Shown: positions 8,018 through 15,497 of the stretch, in pieces | Numbering within the stretch: the first letter of the stretch is position 1 | Layout: each line of letters starts with the position of its first letter | Assembly: GCA_009772985.1 (NCBI GenBank) | Contig: WOUS01000001.1 | Coordinates: 1-64,000 of the forward strand | Source of the DNA: Anaerolineaceae bacterium | Lineage (GTDB): Bacteria > Chloroflexota > Anaerolineae > Anaerolineales > Villigracilaceae | Reading direction: 5' to 3' | Length of the DNA stretch: 64,000 nucleotides | The notes under the pieces: model-generated | What the model was told of the DNA's origin: nothing | The model's database searches: none | What the model saw: the letters and a program-made list of their open reading frames with translations, nothing else | Position numbers and translations under genes: made by a program

Positions 8018-8069
8018 GGGACCTCCTCGAGAAAAATGAACTGCGAAGAATGCAAGAAACTCCGTTTGT

Positions 8070-8202
8070 GTGTCGCTGCGAGCGTTCTTCCCTGCACCGA
8101 ACGCAGGACGGTGTGCGAAGCAGTCTCCCGGATGGCGGGGGGTTGCTTCGTCGCGCAGGCCGCTCCTCCCCAAAGTACGGGGACGATGTCGCAACGACAC
8201 CC
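8070..8202. repeat. GTGTCGTTGCGAGCG-type palindromic intergenic repeat
   Basis: Outer arms GTGTCGCTGCGAGCG (start) and TCGCAACGACAC (end) enclose CGAAGCAGTCTCCC and GGTTGCTTCGTCGC, forming a long imperfect palindrome. A shorter relative is at 16192-16236 in the thiN leader. It fills the gap between the DUF3048 and pfkA genes. Confidence 0.7.
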
Positions 8203-8214
8203 AACCTGGATCTT

Positions 8215-9381
8215 TTACGGCATCTTGTGGGTGAACCGCCAGCCATCGGCGGTCTGCTCGACCACGGAGCGCAGGCCGACCACCTCGAACCAGGTCGCGC
8301 CGGGCTTGAACGGGAACGGTGTGCCGTCGGCCCAGGCCAGCGAGACGACTTCGTTGGGGCTGCGCCGCCACTGCACCTGGTAAATCTGCCCGTCACGGAA
8401 GGCGTAGCCCGCGCCGCTCCCGCTGAACTGGATGTCCATGACTTCCGGGCTGACGTTGTAATACTCGTTGAGCACGAACAGGACAACCACATTGTCGAAG
8501 GCCAGGGTCTTCCCGTTCAGGCGGTCGGTCTGCAGGGTGTACTGCTCGCTCTGGCCGCCGTTCTCGTCGTTGGCAATGTCGGCGTAACGCAGGTATTTCC
8601 CGCTGGCCGGATCGTAGTCCCAGCGGCAGTAGATCGCGCCGGAATAGCGGACGGTCACGCTCCCGCCCGGCTGGCTCCCCGCCGGCGCTTCGATGCGGAA
8701 GGTCATGCCGTCCAGGTTCTGGCGTCCGTTCTCCACGTTCTTAGTCGCCATATAGGCGCTCAAGGCCGCCGTGTCCACCACCAGGTAGTTGTAGCCGTTC
8801 GGGTCGTAACGGCGCAGCGGCGCATAGGGGCCTTCCATCACCAGCCGTTCGTAAAACTCCGCACGGAACAGGCGGTTCAGCACCTTCTCGTAAGCCGAGC
8901 CGAAGGCAAACACCGCCTTGTAGCCGCGCACCACGTGAGCGTCGAAGAAGCGCGCCGAGCGGATGGGTCCGACCGTGTCGGCATTGTTCCCGTAGAACAG
9001 GGCAATGAAACGCGTGGAGCCTTCCTCGGTGTAATACTCGAACACGATGTCGGCCAGCGACAGCCCCCACTGCGGGCGGACCGAGCGCGGCAGGTTGGAA
9101 ATCTTGACCGCCAGCGGACGCCGCTCCAGCAGCGACGGGTCGGCCGCCTCCAGCCCGGTCAGCGGGTTCACATCCATGGGGAAGTTGGAGGGGCCGCGCC
9201 CCTCCGGCGGGTAGGACGGGGTGGCCGTCGGCGCGGGGGTCGGCGTCTCGGTCGGGGGCGGGACCGGCGTCACGGTGGCGGTCGGGGTGGGGGTGGGAGT
9301 TGCAGCCGCCGGTCCGAAACCGGCGCAGGCAGTCAGAACAGCGATGAACAGCAAAGACAGAGCAACGAAGTTCTTTTTCAT
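8215..9381 (-). CDS. DUF3048-family lipoprotein
   Basis: 388 aa. Signal peptide with lipobox (LTACAG), then a Thr/Pro linker (TPTPTPTATVTPVPPPTETPT...) typical of surface lipoproteins in this group. The DUF3048 domain covers about 75-385, with PLTGLEAADPSLLERRPLAV, the VRPQWGLSLADIVFEYYTEEG block and VGPIRSARFFD. The Bacillus homologue is YerB; biochemical function is not established. ATG at 9381 is chosen because AAAGGATG lies upstream and the signal peptide then starts with MKKN. It is divergent from the DUF2085 gene and upstream of pfkA on the same strand, separated by a repeat. Confidence 0.85.
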   Translation of the reverse strand: MKKNFVALSLLFIAVLTACAGFGPAAATPTPTPTATVTPVPPPTETPTPAPTATPSYPPEGRGPSNFPMDVNPLTGLEAADPSLLERRPLAVKISNLPRSVRPQWGLSLADIVFEYYTEEGSTRFIALFYGNNADTVGPIRSARFFDAHVVRGYKAVFAFGSAYEKVLNRLFRAEFYERLVMEGPYAPLRRYDPNGYNYLVVDTAALSAYMATKNVENGRQNLDGMTFRIEAPAGSQPGGSVTVRYSGAIYCRWDYDPASGKYLRYADIANDENGGQSEQYTLQTDRLNGKTLAFDNVVVLFVLNEYYNVSPEVMDIQFSGSGAGYAFRDGQIYQVQWRRSPNEVVSLAWADGTPFPFKPGATWFEVVGLRSVVEQTADGWRFTHKMP

Positions 9382-9426
9382 TCGTATCATCCTTTGGATG
9401 CAATCATATCGCATTTTTCCATTTTC

Positions 9427-9454
9427 TTGCATTTCGCCCAAATACCCTTATAAT
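9427..9454 (+). promoter_or_regulatory. promoter placing transcription start at the DUF2085 ATG
   Basis: TTGCAT (9427-9432), a 16-nt spacer and perfect TATAAT (9449-9454). The ATG begins only 7 nt after the -10 box, so the mRNA is predicted to be leaderless. Confidence 0.6.
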
Positions 9455-9460
9455 TGCCCG

Positions 9461-10300
9461 ATGTCAACGTCCCCCCCGCGCACCAAATCCATCTTCAAAA
9501 TTTTCGTCATCCTGGCCGCCGTGCTGGTCATCACCGGCTGGCTGGTGGAAACGCCTCCCGGCCTGTTCGGCAAAGCGGACGCCATCGGCTACGCCGTCTG
9601 CCACCGCATTGACGAACGCTCGCTCCAAATCGGGACCCGCCAACTGCCCCTGTGCGCCCGCTGCACCGGCATGTACCTGGGCGCGGTGACCGGCATCGTC
9701 TTCCAGATGGTGATTGGACGAAAGCGGTGCAAACTCCCGCACTGGAGCGTGATCGCCGCCCTGGGAGCGCTGACCGTCGCGTTCGGCGTGGACGGCGCCA
9801 ACTCGTACCTGTACCTGATCAAAAGCGTCTCGCCAGGCGCGCTGGCGAACATCCCCAACATTTACGTTCCGAACAACCTCCTGCGTATCCTGACCGGCTC
9901 CGGGATGGGGCTGGCGATGGCGCTCATGCTCCTGCCGGCCTTCAACCAGACCGTCTGGGCGGACGCGGAGGACAAGACGAGTTTCCCCAGCCTGAAGCCG
10001 TTCGCCTTGCTGCTGGGCATCACGCTCGCCCTCGACCTGCTCACGCTGACGGAAAGCCCGATCGTGCTCTACCCGGCGGCGTTCATCAGCACGGTCGGCG
10101 TGCTGGCCCTGCTGACGATGGTGTACACGATGGTCTGGGTGATGCTCATGCGGCAGGATAACGCCTTCACTAGTTATTCCCAGATGTGGCTGCCGCTCCT
10201 GGCCGGCCTGACCATCGCCTTGATCCAGATCGCGGGCATCGACACGCTGCGCTTCTGGCTGACCGGCACATGGGGAGCCTTCCCCCTGGCCGGCAAGTAA
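9461..10300 (+). CDS. DUF2085 membrane protein
   Basis: 279 aa, about six transmembrane segments. The family signature is a conserved CH near the start of the domain (YAVCHRIDERS) followed by LCARCTGMYLG, two cysteines and a glycine just before a membrane span; the cysteines may bind metal or form a disulfide. Function of the family is unknown. ATG at 9461 is used: no ribosome binding site exists, but a TATAAT box sits 7 nt upstream, which fits a leaderless message. An open frame continues upstream but only as the antisense of the divergent lipoprotein gene. Confidence 0.85.
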   Translation: MSTSPPRTKSIFKIFVILAAVLVITGWLVETPPGLFGKADAIGYAVCHRIDERSLQIGTRQLPLCARCTGMYLGAVTGIVFQMVIGRKRCKLPHWSVIAALGALTVAFGVDGANSYLYLIKSVSPGALANIPNIYVPNNLLRILTGSGMGLAMALMLLPAFNQTVWADAEDKTSFPSLKPFALLLGITLALDLLTLTESPIVLYPAAFISTVGVLALLTMVYTMVWVMLMRQDNAFTSYSQMWLPLLAGLTIALIQIAGIDTLRFWLTGTWGAFPLAGK

Positions 10301-10306
10301 CATGAC

Positions 10307-10376
10307 AATCCGCAGATGAAGCAGATTGCGCAGATTGAGAATGAAAAAATCTGCGTAATCTGCGAAATCTGCGGAT
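10307..10376. repeat. AATCCGCAGAT / ATCTGCGGAT palindromic repeat
   Basis: Several inverted copies of CCGCAGAT, GCAGATTGCG and AATCTGCG fill the gap between the DUF2085 and DUF4126 genes. A shorter relative lies at 60397-60439. Confidence 0.7.
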
Positions 10377-10405
10377 GCAGAAGTTGTTAAATACAGGAGG
10401 TCCCA

Positions 10406-10981
10406 ATGGATGCTTTGTTCGGAATCATGACTGCCTTCGGGCTGTCGGCCAGCGCCGGGCTGAACGCCTACATCCCGCTGCTGGTGGTGGGCGTCATCGC
10501 CCACTACACCGACTGGATCAAACTCGACGCGCCCTACGACCTGCTCGCCAACCCGTGGATTCTCATCCTCCTCAGCATCCTGCTCATCATCGAGATGCTG
10601 GCGGATAAGATCCCGGCGGTGAACCACGTCAACGACATCATCCAGACCGTCATCCGGCCCGTGGCAGGCGCGATCGTGTTCGCCGCCGCCGCGCACGTCG
10701 TCACCGACATCAATCCGCTGCTGGCGCTGGCGTGCGGACTGGTCATCGGCGGGAGCGTGCATGTCGTCAAATCAGGGGCAGTGCGGCCGGCCATCACCGC
10801 CACCACCGGCGGGGCGGGCAACGTCCCGGTCAGCATTCTCGAAGACGTGGTTGCCACGCTGGTCTCGATCCTCTCCATCGTCCTGCCCATCCTGGTGGGC
10901 GTGTTCCTGGTTCTGTTCGCCGTACTGATCTTCCTGTGGCTGCGAAATCGCGCCAAAAAGAAGCGTTCGGCGTATAATTAG
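10406..10981 (+). CDS. DUF4126 membrane protein
   Basis: 191 aa, four to five transmembrane segments. The N-terminus (GLSASAGLNAYIPLL) and the block IEMLADKIPAVNHVNDIIQT are hallmarks of DUF4126. A glycine-rich central segment (KSGAVRPAITATTGGAGN) and a basic C-terminus (NRAKKKRS) follow. Function unknown. ATG at 10406 follows CAGGAGGTCCC, a strong ribosome binding site. Confidence 0.88.
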   Translation: MDALFGIMTAFGLSASAGLNAYIPLLVVGVIAHYTDWIKLDAPYDLLANPWILILLSILLIIEMLADKIPAVNHVNDIIQTVIRPVAGAIVFAAAAHVVTDINPLLALACGLVIGGSVHVVKSGAVRPAITATTGGAGNVPVSILEDVVATLVSILSIVLPILVGVFLVLFAVLIFLWLRNRAKKKRSAYN

Positions 10982-11008
10982 CAAATTCATATTCTAAAAG
11001 GAGAAGTT

Positions 11009-11320
11009 ATGTCTGACTATACCCCCACCCCCTACACGCCAGCCCCCGCCGGTCCCAAAACCAGCACGATGGCGATCATCAGCCTGGTCGGCGGCATCAC
11101 CGGCATCACCGTCCTGCCCCTGCTCGGCTCGCTGGCCGGGATCATCTTCGGCCACATCGCCAAGAGCGAGATCAAGAAGAGCGGCGGCATGCTCACCGGC
11201 GACGGCATGGCAACGGCTGGCCTCATCATGGGCTACGCGGAAATCGGCCTGGGTCTTTGCGTGATCTGCGCATATGTGCTCTTCATGATCTTCGCCGTCA
11301 CCAGCTACGGCTACTACTAA
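11009..11320 (+). CDS. DUF4190-type small membrane protein
   Basis: 103 aa. A Pro/Thr-rich N-terminal tail (about 1-18) precedes two transmembrane segments with a short charged loop (GHIAKSEIKKSGG) and the GMATAGLIMGY motif. This is the DUF4190 pattern seen in many bacteria, function unknown. AAAAGGAG precedes ATG 11009. A TATAAT lies within the end of the DUF4126 gene (10974-10979), so it may have its own promoter as well as read-through. Confidence 0.85.
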   Translation: MSDYTPTPYTPAPAGPKTSTMAIISLVGGITGITVLPLLGSLAGIIFGHIAKSEIKKSGGMLTGDGMATAGLIMGYAEIGLGLCVICAYVLFMIFAVTSYGYY

Positions 11321-11323
11321 ACC

Positions 11324-11485
11324 GTGACCGAAGCAGCGGGGGCGCCCGTATCGTCACCGCAGCCGACCAACCCTTGGGTGGTCGCCATCGTCATCATCAT
11401 GATGGTGTGCTGCTCCTGCTTTGGGGCCGTGGGCCTGCTGCTCGCCTTTATCGGACCCATCCTGAATGAACTGGGAATGATCTAG
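11324..11485 (+). CDS. 53-aa membrane peptide with GTG start
   Basis: A GTG three nt past the DUF4190 stop opens a 53-residue frame. The product has a short polar N-terminus (TEAAGAPVSSPQPTNPW), a cysteine-bearing hydrophobic span (IIMMVCCSCFGAVGLLLAF) and an acidic end, ending just before a strong terminator. Tight spacing, a single transmembrane span and the terminator support a real gene that completes this operon. It resembles a truncated cousin of the preceding protein (Pro/Ser/Thr tail plus membrane span). No family recognised. Confidence 0.65.
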   Translation: MTEAAGAPVSSPQPTNPWVVAIVIIMMVCCSCFGAVGLLLAFIGPILNELGMI

Positions 11486-11499
11486 GCCTGGTTGAGCCG

Positions 11500-11536
11500 C
11501 CCCCGGCGTCTTGAAGACGCCGGGGGTTTTATTTTT
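11500..11536. terminator. bidirectional terminator between convergent units
   Basis: 13-bp perfect stem CCCCCGGCGTCTT with its complement (11500-11526) followed by TTTTATTTTT on the plus strand. It ends the DUF4126-DUF4190 unit and sits 13 nt past the stop of the convergent ABC ATPase gene. Confidence 0.9.
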
Positions 11537-11548
11537 GCGCAAACCGCC

Positions 11549-12565
11549 TCAGGCCAGGCACTCCACCGCAGAGACCGGCACGCGCAGCCGGATGCGCGCA
11601 CCAACCTGCGGCGCTTCGGGGAGATGGAAAACCAGTCCGTTCTCCAGCGTGACGCGATAATACGATTTTTGGAACAGGACATCCGCCACGCGCCCGCGCA
11701 GATTCCCATCCGCTGCGATGCTGACCCCGGATGGGCGCAGCAGTAAATTGACTTTCTCCCCAACCTGATGCGCATGCCCGCAATCCAGCCCGAAAACGCC
11801 GGCCTGGATTTTAACGTTCAACCTTCCAACGTTCAACGTGACAACGCCCTCAACGATATTCCCCAGCCCGAGGAAGCGCGCCGCCCACGCCGAACCGGGC
11901 GCGCGCCAGACCTCGGCGGGAGTCCCGTCGCGGACGATGCGCCCGGTGTGCAGGAGCAGGAGCCGGTCCGCGACGGCGGAGGCCTCCTCCTGGTCGTGCG
12001 TGACGTAAATGGCTGGGACGCCGGCCGCGTGCAGGATGCGGCGCAGTTCGTCGAGCAGTTCCTCTTTCAGGGTGCGGTCGAGGGCGCCGAGCGGTTCGTC
12101 GAACATCAGCAGGCGCGGACCGGGGGCCAGCGCCCGCGCCAGCGCCACGCGCTGCTGTTCGCCGCCTGAAAGGTCGGTGACGCGGCGGGAGGCAAAGGAG
12201 GCAAGGTTCACCTGCTCCAGCGAGTCAGCGACACGCGCGTTGATTTCGGCCTGCGGGAGATTCTGCATCTTCAGGCCAAAGGCCACGTTCCCGGCCACGG
12301 TCAGGTGCGGGAAGAGGGCGTAATCCTGGAAGACCAGGCCGAAGTTGCGGCGGTGCACCGGGAGCGAGGCCAAATCTTCGCCATCCCAGCAGACCTGTCC
12401 CTGCTCGGGCATCTCCAGCCCGGCAATGATGCGCAGCAGGGTGGACTTGCCGCTGCCCGACGCGCCGAGCAGGCAGACGGTCTCGCCCGCCGCGACGGTG
12501 AAGGAAATGCCGGTGAGGAGCGGCTGGCCTTCGTAGGATTTGTGAATATCAAGCAGTTCGAGCAT
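11549..12565 (-). CDS. thiQ: ABC transporter ATPase, thiamine uptake
   Basis: 338 aa. The nucleotide-binding domain has Walker A GASGSGKST, signature LSGGEQQRV, Walker B RLLMFDEPLGALD and H-loop YVTHDQEE, followed by a TOBE-like C-terminal domain (about 245-338), as in the ferric/molybdate/putrescine-type importer subgroup. ThiQ itself is usually shorter and lacks the TOBE part, so assignment to thiamine rests on the operon: riboswitch, thiN, substrate-binding protein and permease lie directly upstream. The enzyme would energise the permease at the inner face of the membrane. ATG 12565 lacks a strong ribosome binding site. Confidence 0.82.
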   Translation of the reverse strand: MLELLDIHKSYEGQPLLTGISFTVAAGETVCLLGASGSGKSTLLRIIAGLEMPEQGQVCWDGEDLASLPVHRRNFGLVFQDYALFPHLTVAGNVAFGLKMQNLPQAEINARVADSLEQVNLASFASRRVTDLSGGEQQRVALARALAPGPRLLMFDEPLGALDRTLKEELLDELRRILHAAGVPAIYVTHDQEEASAVADRLLLLHTGRIVRDGTPAEVWRAPGSAWAARFLGLGNIVEGVVTLNVGRLNVKIQAGVFGLDCGHAHQVGEKVNLLLRPSGVSIAADGNLRGRVADVLFQKSYYRVTLENGLVFHLPEAPQVGARIRLRVPVSAVECLA

Positions 12566-12580
12566 TGCAATCCTTCCGGG

Positions 12581-12631
12581 AAAAACGTAAAGCGTAAAGA
12601 ATGCTCATTACGTTTTACGTTTTACGTTTTA
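12581..12631. repeat. AAACGTAAA / TTTACGTTT repeat
   Basis: AAAAACGTAAAGCGTAAAG is followed by an inverted TTACGTTTTACGTTTTACGT run, overlapping the stop codon of the permease gene. Closely related sequence also occurs within the permease coding region at about 13386-13423 and 14126-14152. Confidence 0.7.
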
Positions 12632-14386
12632 GAACTCTCCCGCGCCGGGGAAACGCAGTTTCTCGATGAGCAGAATCCCCGCGCCGCAGACGAGCATCAG
12701 GACGGTCGCCATCGCCATCGCCTGGCCGTAGTTCAGTCCGCCGGGCTGGGAGAGGAAGCGGTAGATCGCCACCGGCAGGGTCGGGTACTCCGGCCGCGAG
12801 ACGAGCGCGGTGGCGCCGAACTCGCCCAGCGAGACAGTGAAGGCGAACACCGCCGCGGCCAGCGTGGCGCGCCGGACGATGGGCCAATCCACGGCGAACC
12901 AGGCGCGGACGGGCGAGGCGCCGAGCGAACCGGCGGCCTGCCGCAGCCGGTCGGGGATGGAGGCCAGGGCAGGCTGCAGGCTGCGGATGACGAACGGCAG
13001 GGCGATGAGCGTGTGCGCCAGCGGGACCATCCACGGGGAGGCCAGCATCCGGCCGAACGAGACGATGAATCCCAGGCCGAGGGTCACGGCCGAGGCACCA
13101 AGCGGCAGCATCAGGAACGGGTCGAGGATGCGTTCGAGGCGGCGCGGACGGGCGAGGGCCGCGGCGGCGGGAAAGCCGAGCGCCAGCGACAGGATCACGG
13201 TCAACGCGGCGTAGCCGAGCGAGTTCCCCAAGGCGCGAACCGGCGGAACATAGAACAGCGACCCGGTCCGGTTGACGAACAGTTCGGTGTAGTAGTTCGC
13301 CGTCAGCCCATAATGAATCTGGCCGCGCTGGCCGAGGTCGGCTTCGAGGCGGGCGACGGAGCGAAAGGGTAGGGAGGCGAGCGGCAAAAAGTAAAACGCA
13401 AAAAGTAAAACGCAAAAAGAGGAGACGAAGAGGCGCTGACTCCAGGCGCGGGCGCGGCGCAGGTTGGAGACGGCGGGGCGCGGCGCGGACGCGGCGGCGC
13501 GGGGCACGAGGCGGCTGTACAGGATGGAGAACACCAGCGTGCACAGGAGTTGGATGAGCGAGAGCCAGGCCGCCAGCGGCAGGTTGAAGAACCGGACGGC
13601 CTGCAGGTAGGTTTCCACTTCGAGGGTGGCGAAGCGTGAGCCGCCGAGCAGGAGCACAACGCCGAAACTGGTGAAGTCGAACAGGAAGACCAGCAGCGCC
13701 GCCGCCAGCAGGGACGGGCGCAGCAGCGGCAGGGTCACGCGCCAGAAGAGGCGGGGCGGGTCCGCGCCGAGGGAACGGGCGGCCTGGTCGAGGCGCGGGT
13801 CGAGGTGGGCGAGGGCGTTGCCGGCCATGCGGACGACGATGGTGGTGTTGTAAAAAACGTGGGCGAGCAGGATGGCGCCGAGCGTCCCGACAAAGATGAC
13901 CGGCGGCGACTCGAGGCCGAAGAGGCGCATCAGGGCCAGGTTGAGCCAGCCGCGCGGTCCCAGCCAGGCGTTGAACCCGGCGGCCACGACCACGGTCGGG
14001 AGCATGAACGGGATGGCCGTCAGCGTGCGCAGGAAGGCTTTGCCGCGGAAGTCGAAGCGGGCGAAGAGGAAGGCGGCGGGCAGGCCGAGAGCAAGGGTGA
14101 GCAGGGTGGAGAGAAAGGCCTGGTAAAAAGTAAAGCGTAAAACGGAAAACGTAAGGGCGAAGTTATCGGCGGTGAGGGCGGAGAGGTCGAGGCTGAGGGC
14201 AAGGATACGCGCGATGGGGTAGAAAAAGAAGACGCCGAGGAAGGCGGAGACTCCCAGCCAGGGGGCAAGGCGAATCAGCGAATCAACGATTCGACGATTC
14301 GGCGAATCAGCGGAACTGCGATTCGGCGGATTACCGGGTCGCTGATTCGCTGACTCGCTGACTCGTTCATTCGCTGACTCGTTCAC
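12629..14386 (-). CDS. thiP: thiamine ABC transporter permease (two fused halves)
   Basis: 585 aa, about 12 transmembrane segments in two homologous halves. Each half has the EAA loop that docks the ATPase: LDQAARSLGADPPRLF in the first and LRQAAGSLGASPVRAW in the second. ThiP proteins are usually about 530 aa. The excess here is largely an N-terminal ~40 residues (NESANERVSESANQ...) translated from 8-bp tandem repeats, and segments around CVLLFAFYFL and VLRFTFY that derive from AAACGTAAA-type repeats. No ribosome binding site precedes ATG 14386, so the true start may lie inside the repeat or just before SLIRLAPWLG. Confidence 0.82.
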   Translation of the reverse strand: MNESANERVSESANQRPGNPPNRSSADSPNRRIVDSLIRLAPWLGVSAFLGVFFFYPIARILALSLDLSALTADNFALTFSVLRFTFYQAFLSTLLTLALGLPAAFLFARFDFRGKAFLRTLTAIPFMLPTVVVAAGFNAWLGPRGWLNLALMRLFGLESPPVIFVGTLGAILLAHVFYNTTIVVRMAGNALAHLDPRLDQAARSLGADPPRLFWRVTLPLLRPSLLAAALLVFLFDFTSFGVVLLLGGSRFATLEVETYLQAVRFFNLPLAAWLSLIQLLCTLVFSILYSRLVPRAAASAPRPAVSNLRRARAWSQRLFVSSFCVLLFAFYFLPLASLPFRSVARLEADLGQRGQIHYGLTANYYTELFVNRTGSLFYVPPVRALGNSLGYAALTVILSLALGFPAAAALARPRRLERILDPFLMLPLGASAVTLGLGFIVSFGRMLASPWMVPLAHTLIALPFVIRSLQPALASIPDRLRQAAGSLGASPVRAWFAVDWPIVRRATLAAAVFAFTVSLGEFGATALVSRPEYPTLPVAIYRFLSQPGGLNYGQAMAMATVLMLVCGAGILLIEKLRFPGAGEF

Positions 14387-14430
14387 TCGCTGACTCGCCG
14401 ATTCGCTGATTCGCTGACTCGCTTCGTCAC
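14280..14430. repeat. 8-bp tandem repeat (GCGARTCA on the minus strand)
   Basis: About a dozen imperfect units of GCGAGTCA / GCGAATCA run across the junction between the substrate-binding protein gene and the permease gene and into the permease N-terminal coding region. Confidence 0.8.
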
Positions 14431-15464
14431 CTCAGCACCGCGTCCGTCCAATCGGCGATCCAGCGGTCGCGGTTGGCGGCGATGATTGCCGAGTCGAGCG
14501 CGGCGGGCTGGTCCGCCAGCGGCGCCCACTGGACGAAAACGTCCGGCAGTTGCGCGTCCGGGTTGACCGGGTACATGAACATTTGCAGCGGAATATCCTG
14601 CTGGAATTGCACGCCGAGCATGAAGTCCACGAACTTCTCGGCCAGGGCGCGGTTCGGCGTCCCTTTCAGGATGCCGACGAACTCGATCTGGCGGAAGCAA
14701 GCGCCGGGTCCGAGGACGGCGGCGGTGGGAGCGGCGTCCACGGGCGGGTCGGCGTAGAACACTTCCGCGGCCGGGCTGGAGGCGTAGGAAAGCACCAGCG
14801 GCTGCGGTCCGCGCCCCGACGAGCCGGAGAAGTTGACGTAGTAGGCCGCGTTCCAGTCGTCTGCCACGACCAGGCCGTTGGCGCGCAGGGACCGCCAGTA
14901 GTCGAGGTAGCCGGGATCGCCGAATTTGGCAACCGTCGCCAGCAGGAATGCCAGGCCGGGCGAGGAGGTGGCTGGATTCTCGACGACCAGCAGGCCGTTG
15001 TATTCGGGCTTGAGCAAATCTTCGAGCGTCCCCGGGACCGGGAGGCTGTGCGCCGCGAACCAGGCCTTGTCGTAGTTCAGGCAGACGTCGCCGTAGTCCA
15101 CCGGCAGGAGCTGATGGGTGGCGTCGAGTTGGAACTCATCCGGGACGTTCGCCAGCAGGGGCGAGTCGTACGGCTCGAAAATCCCGGCCTCGAGAGCGCG
15201 GGAGAGGAAGGTGTTGTCCACGCCGTAGAAAACGTCGGCCAGCGGCGCGTTTTGGGCGAGGATGGCTTTGTTGAGCGCTTCGCCCGCATCGCCGGATTTC
15301 AGGAAGACCACCTTGACGCTGTTGGCTTGCTCGAAGGCGGCGACTACGTCCGCGCTGACGGCGAAGGAGTCGTGGGTCATGACGGTCAGGGTGACGGGCC
15401 TGGGGAAGCAGGCAGTAAGCAGTGAGGCGGTAAGCAGAAGAGCGATAAGCAGAAAACGTTTCAT
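14427..15464 (-). CDS. thiB: thiamine ABC transporter substrate-binding lipoprotein
   Basis: 345 aa. Signal peptide with lipobox LLTACF, then a type 2 periplasmic binding fold beginning LTVMTHDSFAVSADVV, a start typical of ThiB/TbpA (the THDSF block), and continuing VFLKSGDAGEALNKAI and DVFYGVDNTFLSRA. It captures thiamine or its phosphates outside the cell and delivers them to the ThiP permease. It lies between thiN and the permease in an operon behind a TPP riboswitch, which supports thiamine as ligand. The stop is 40 nt before the permease ATG. Confidence 0.9.
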   Translation of the reverse strand: MKRFLLIALLLTASLLTACFPRPVTLTVMTHDSFAVSADVVAAFEQANSVKVVFLKSGDAGEALNKAILAQNAPLADVFYGVDNTFLSRALEAGIFEPYDSPLLANVPDEFQLDATHQLLPVDYGDVCLNYDKAWFAAHSLPVPGTLEDLLKPEYNGLLVVENPATSSPGLAFLLATVAKFGDPGYLDYWRSLRANGLVVADDWNAAYYVNFSGSSGRGPQPLVLSYASSPAAEVFYADPPVDAAPTAAVLGPGACFRQIEFVGILKGTPNRALAEKFVDFMLGVQFQQDIPLQMFMYPVNPDAQLPDVFVQWAPLADQPAALDSAIIAANRDRWIADWTDAVLR

Positions 15465-15497
15465 GGGAACCTCCGTTCAGTATTCAGTATTCAGTGT

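Noticed and set aside
8018-8371. N-terminal extension of phosphofructokinase
   Set aside because: It runs through an intergenic repeat and into the DUF3048 gene antisense; the internal ATG at 8017 has a strong ribosome binding site and family N-terminus.
12305-13372. 355-codon plus-strand open frame opposite thiQ/thiP
   Set aside because: Shadow frame, Arg/Gly/Glu-rich and motif-free, opposite to well-supported transporter genes.
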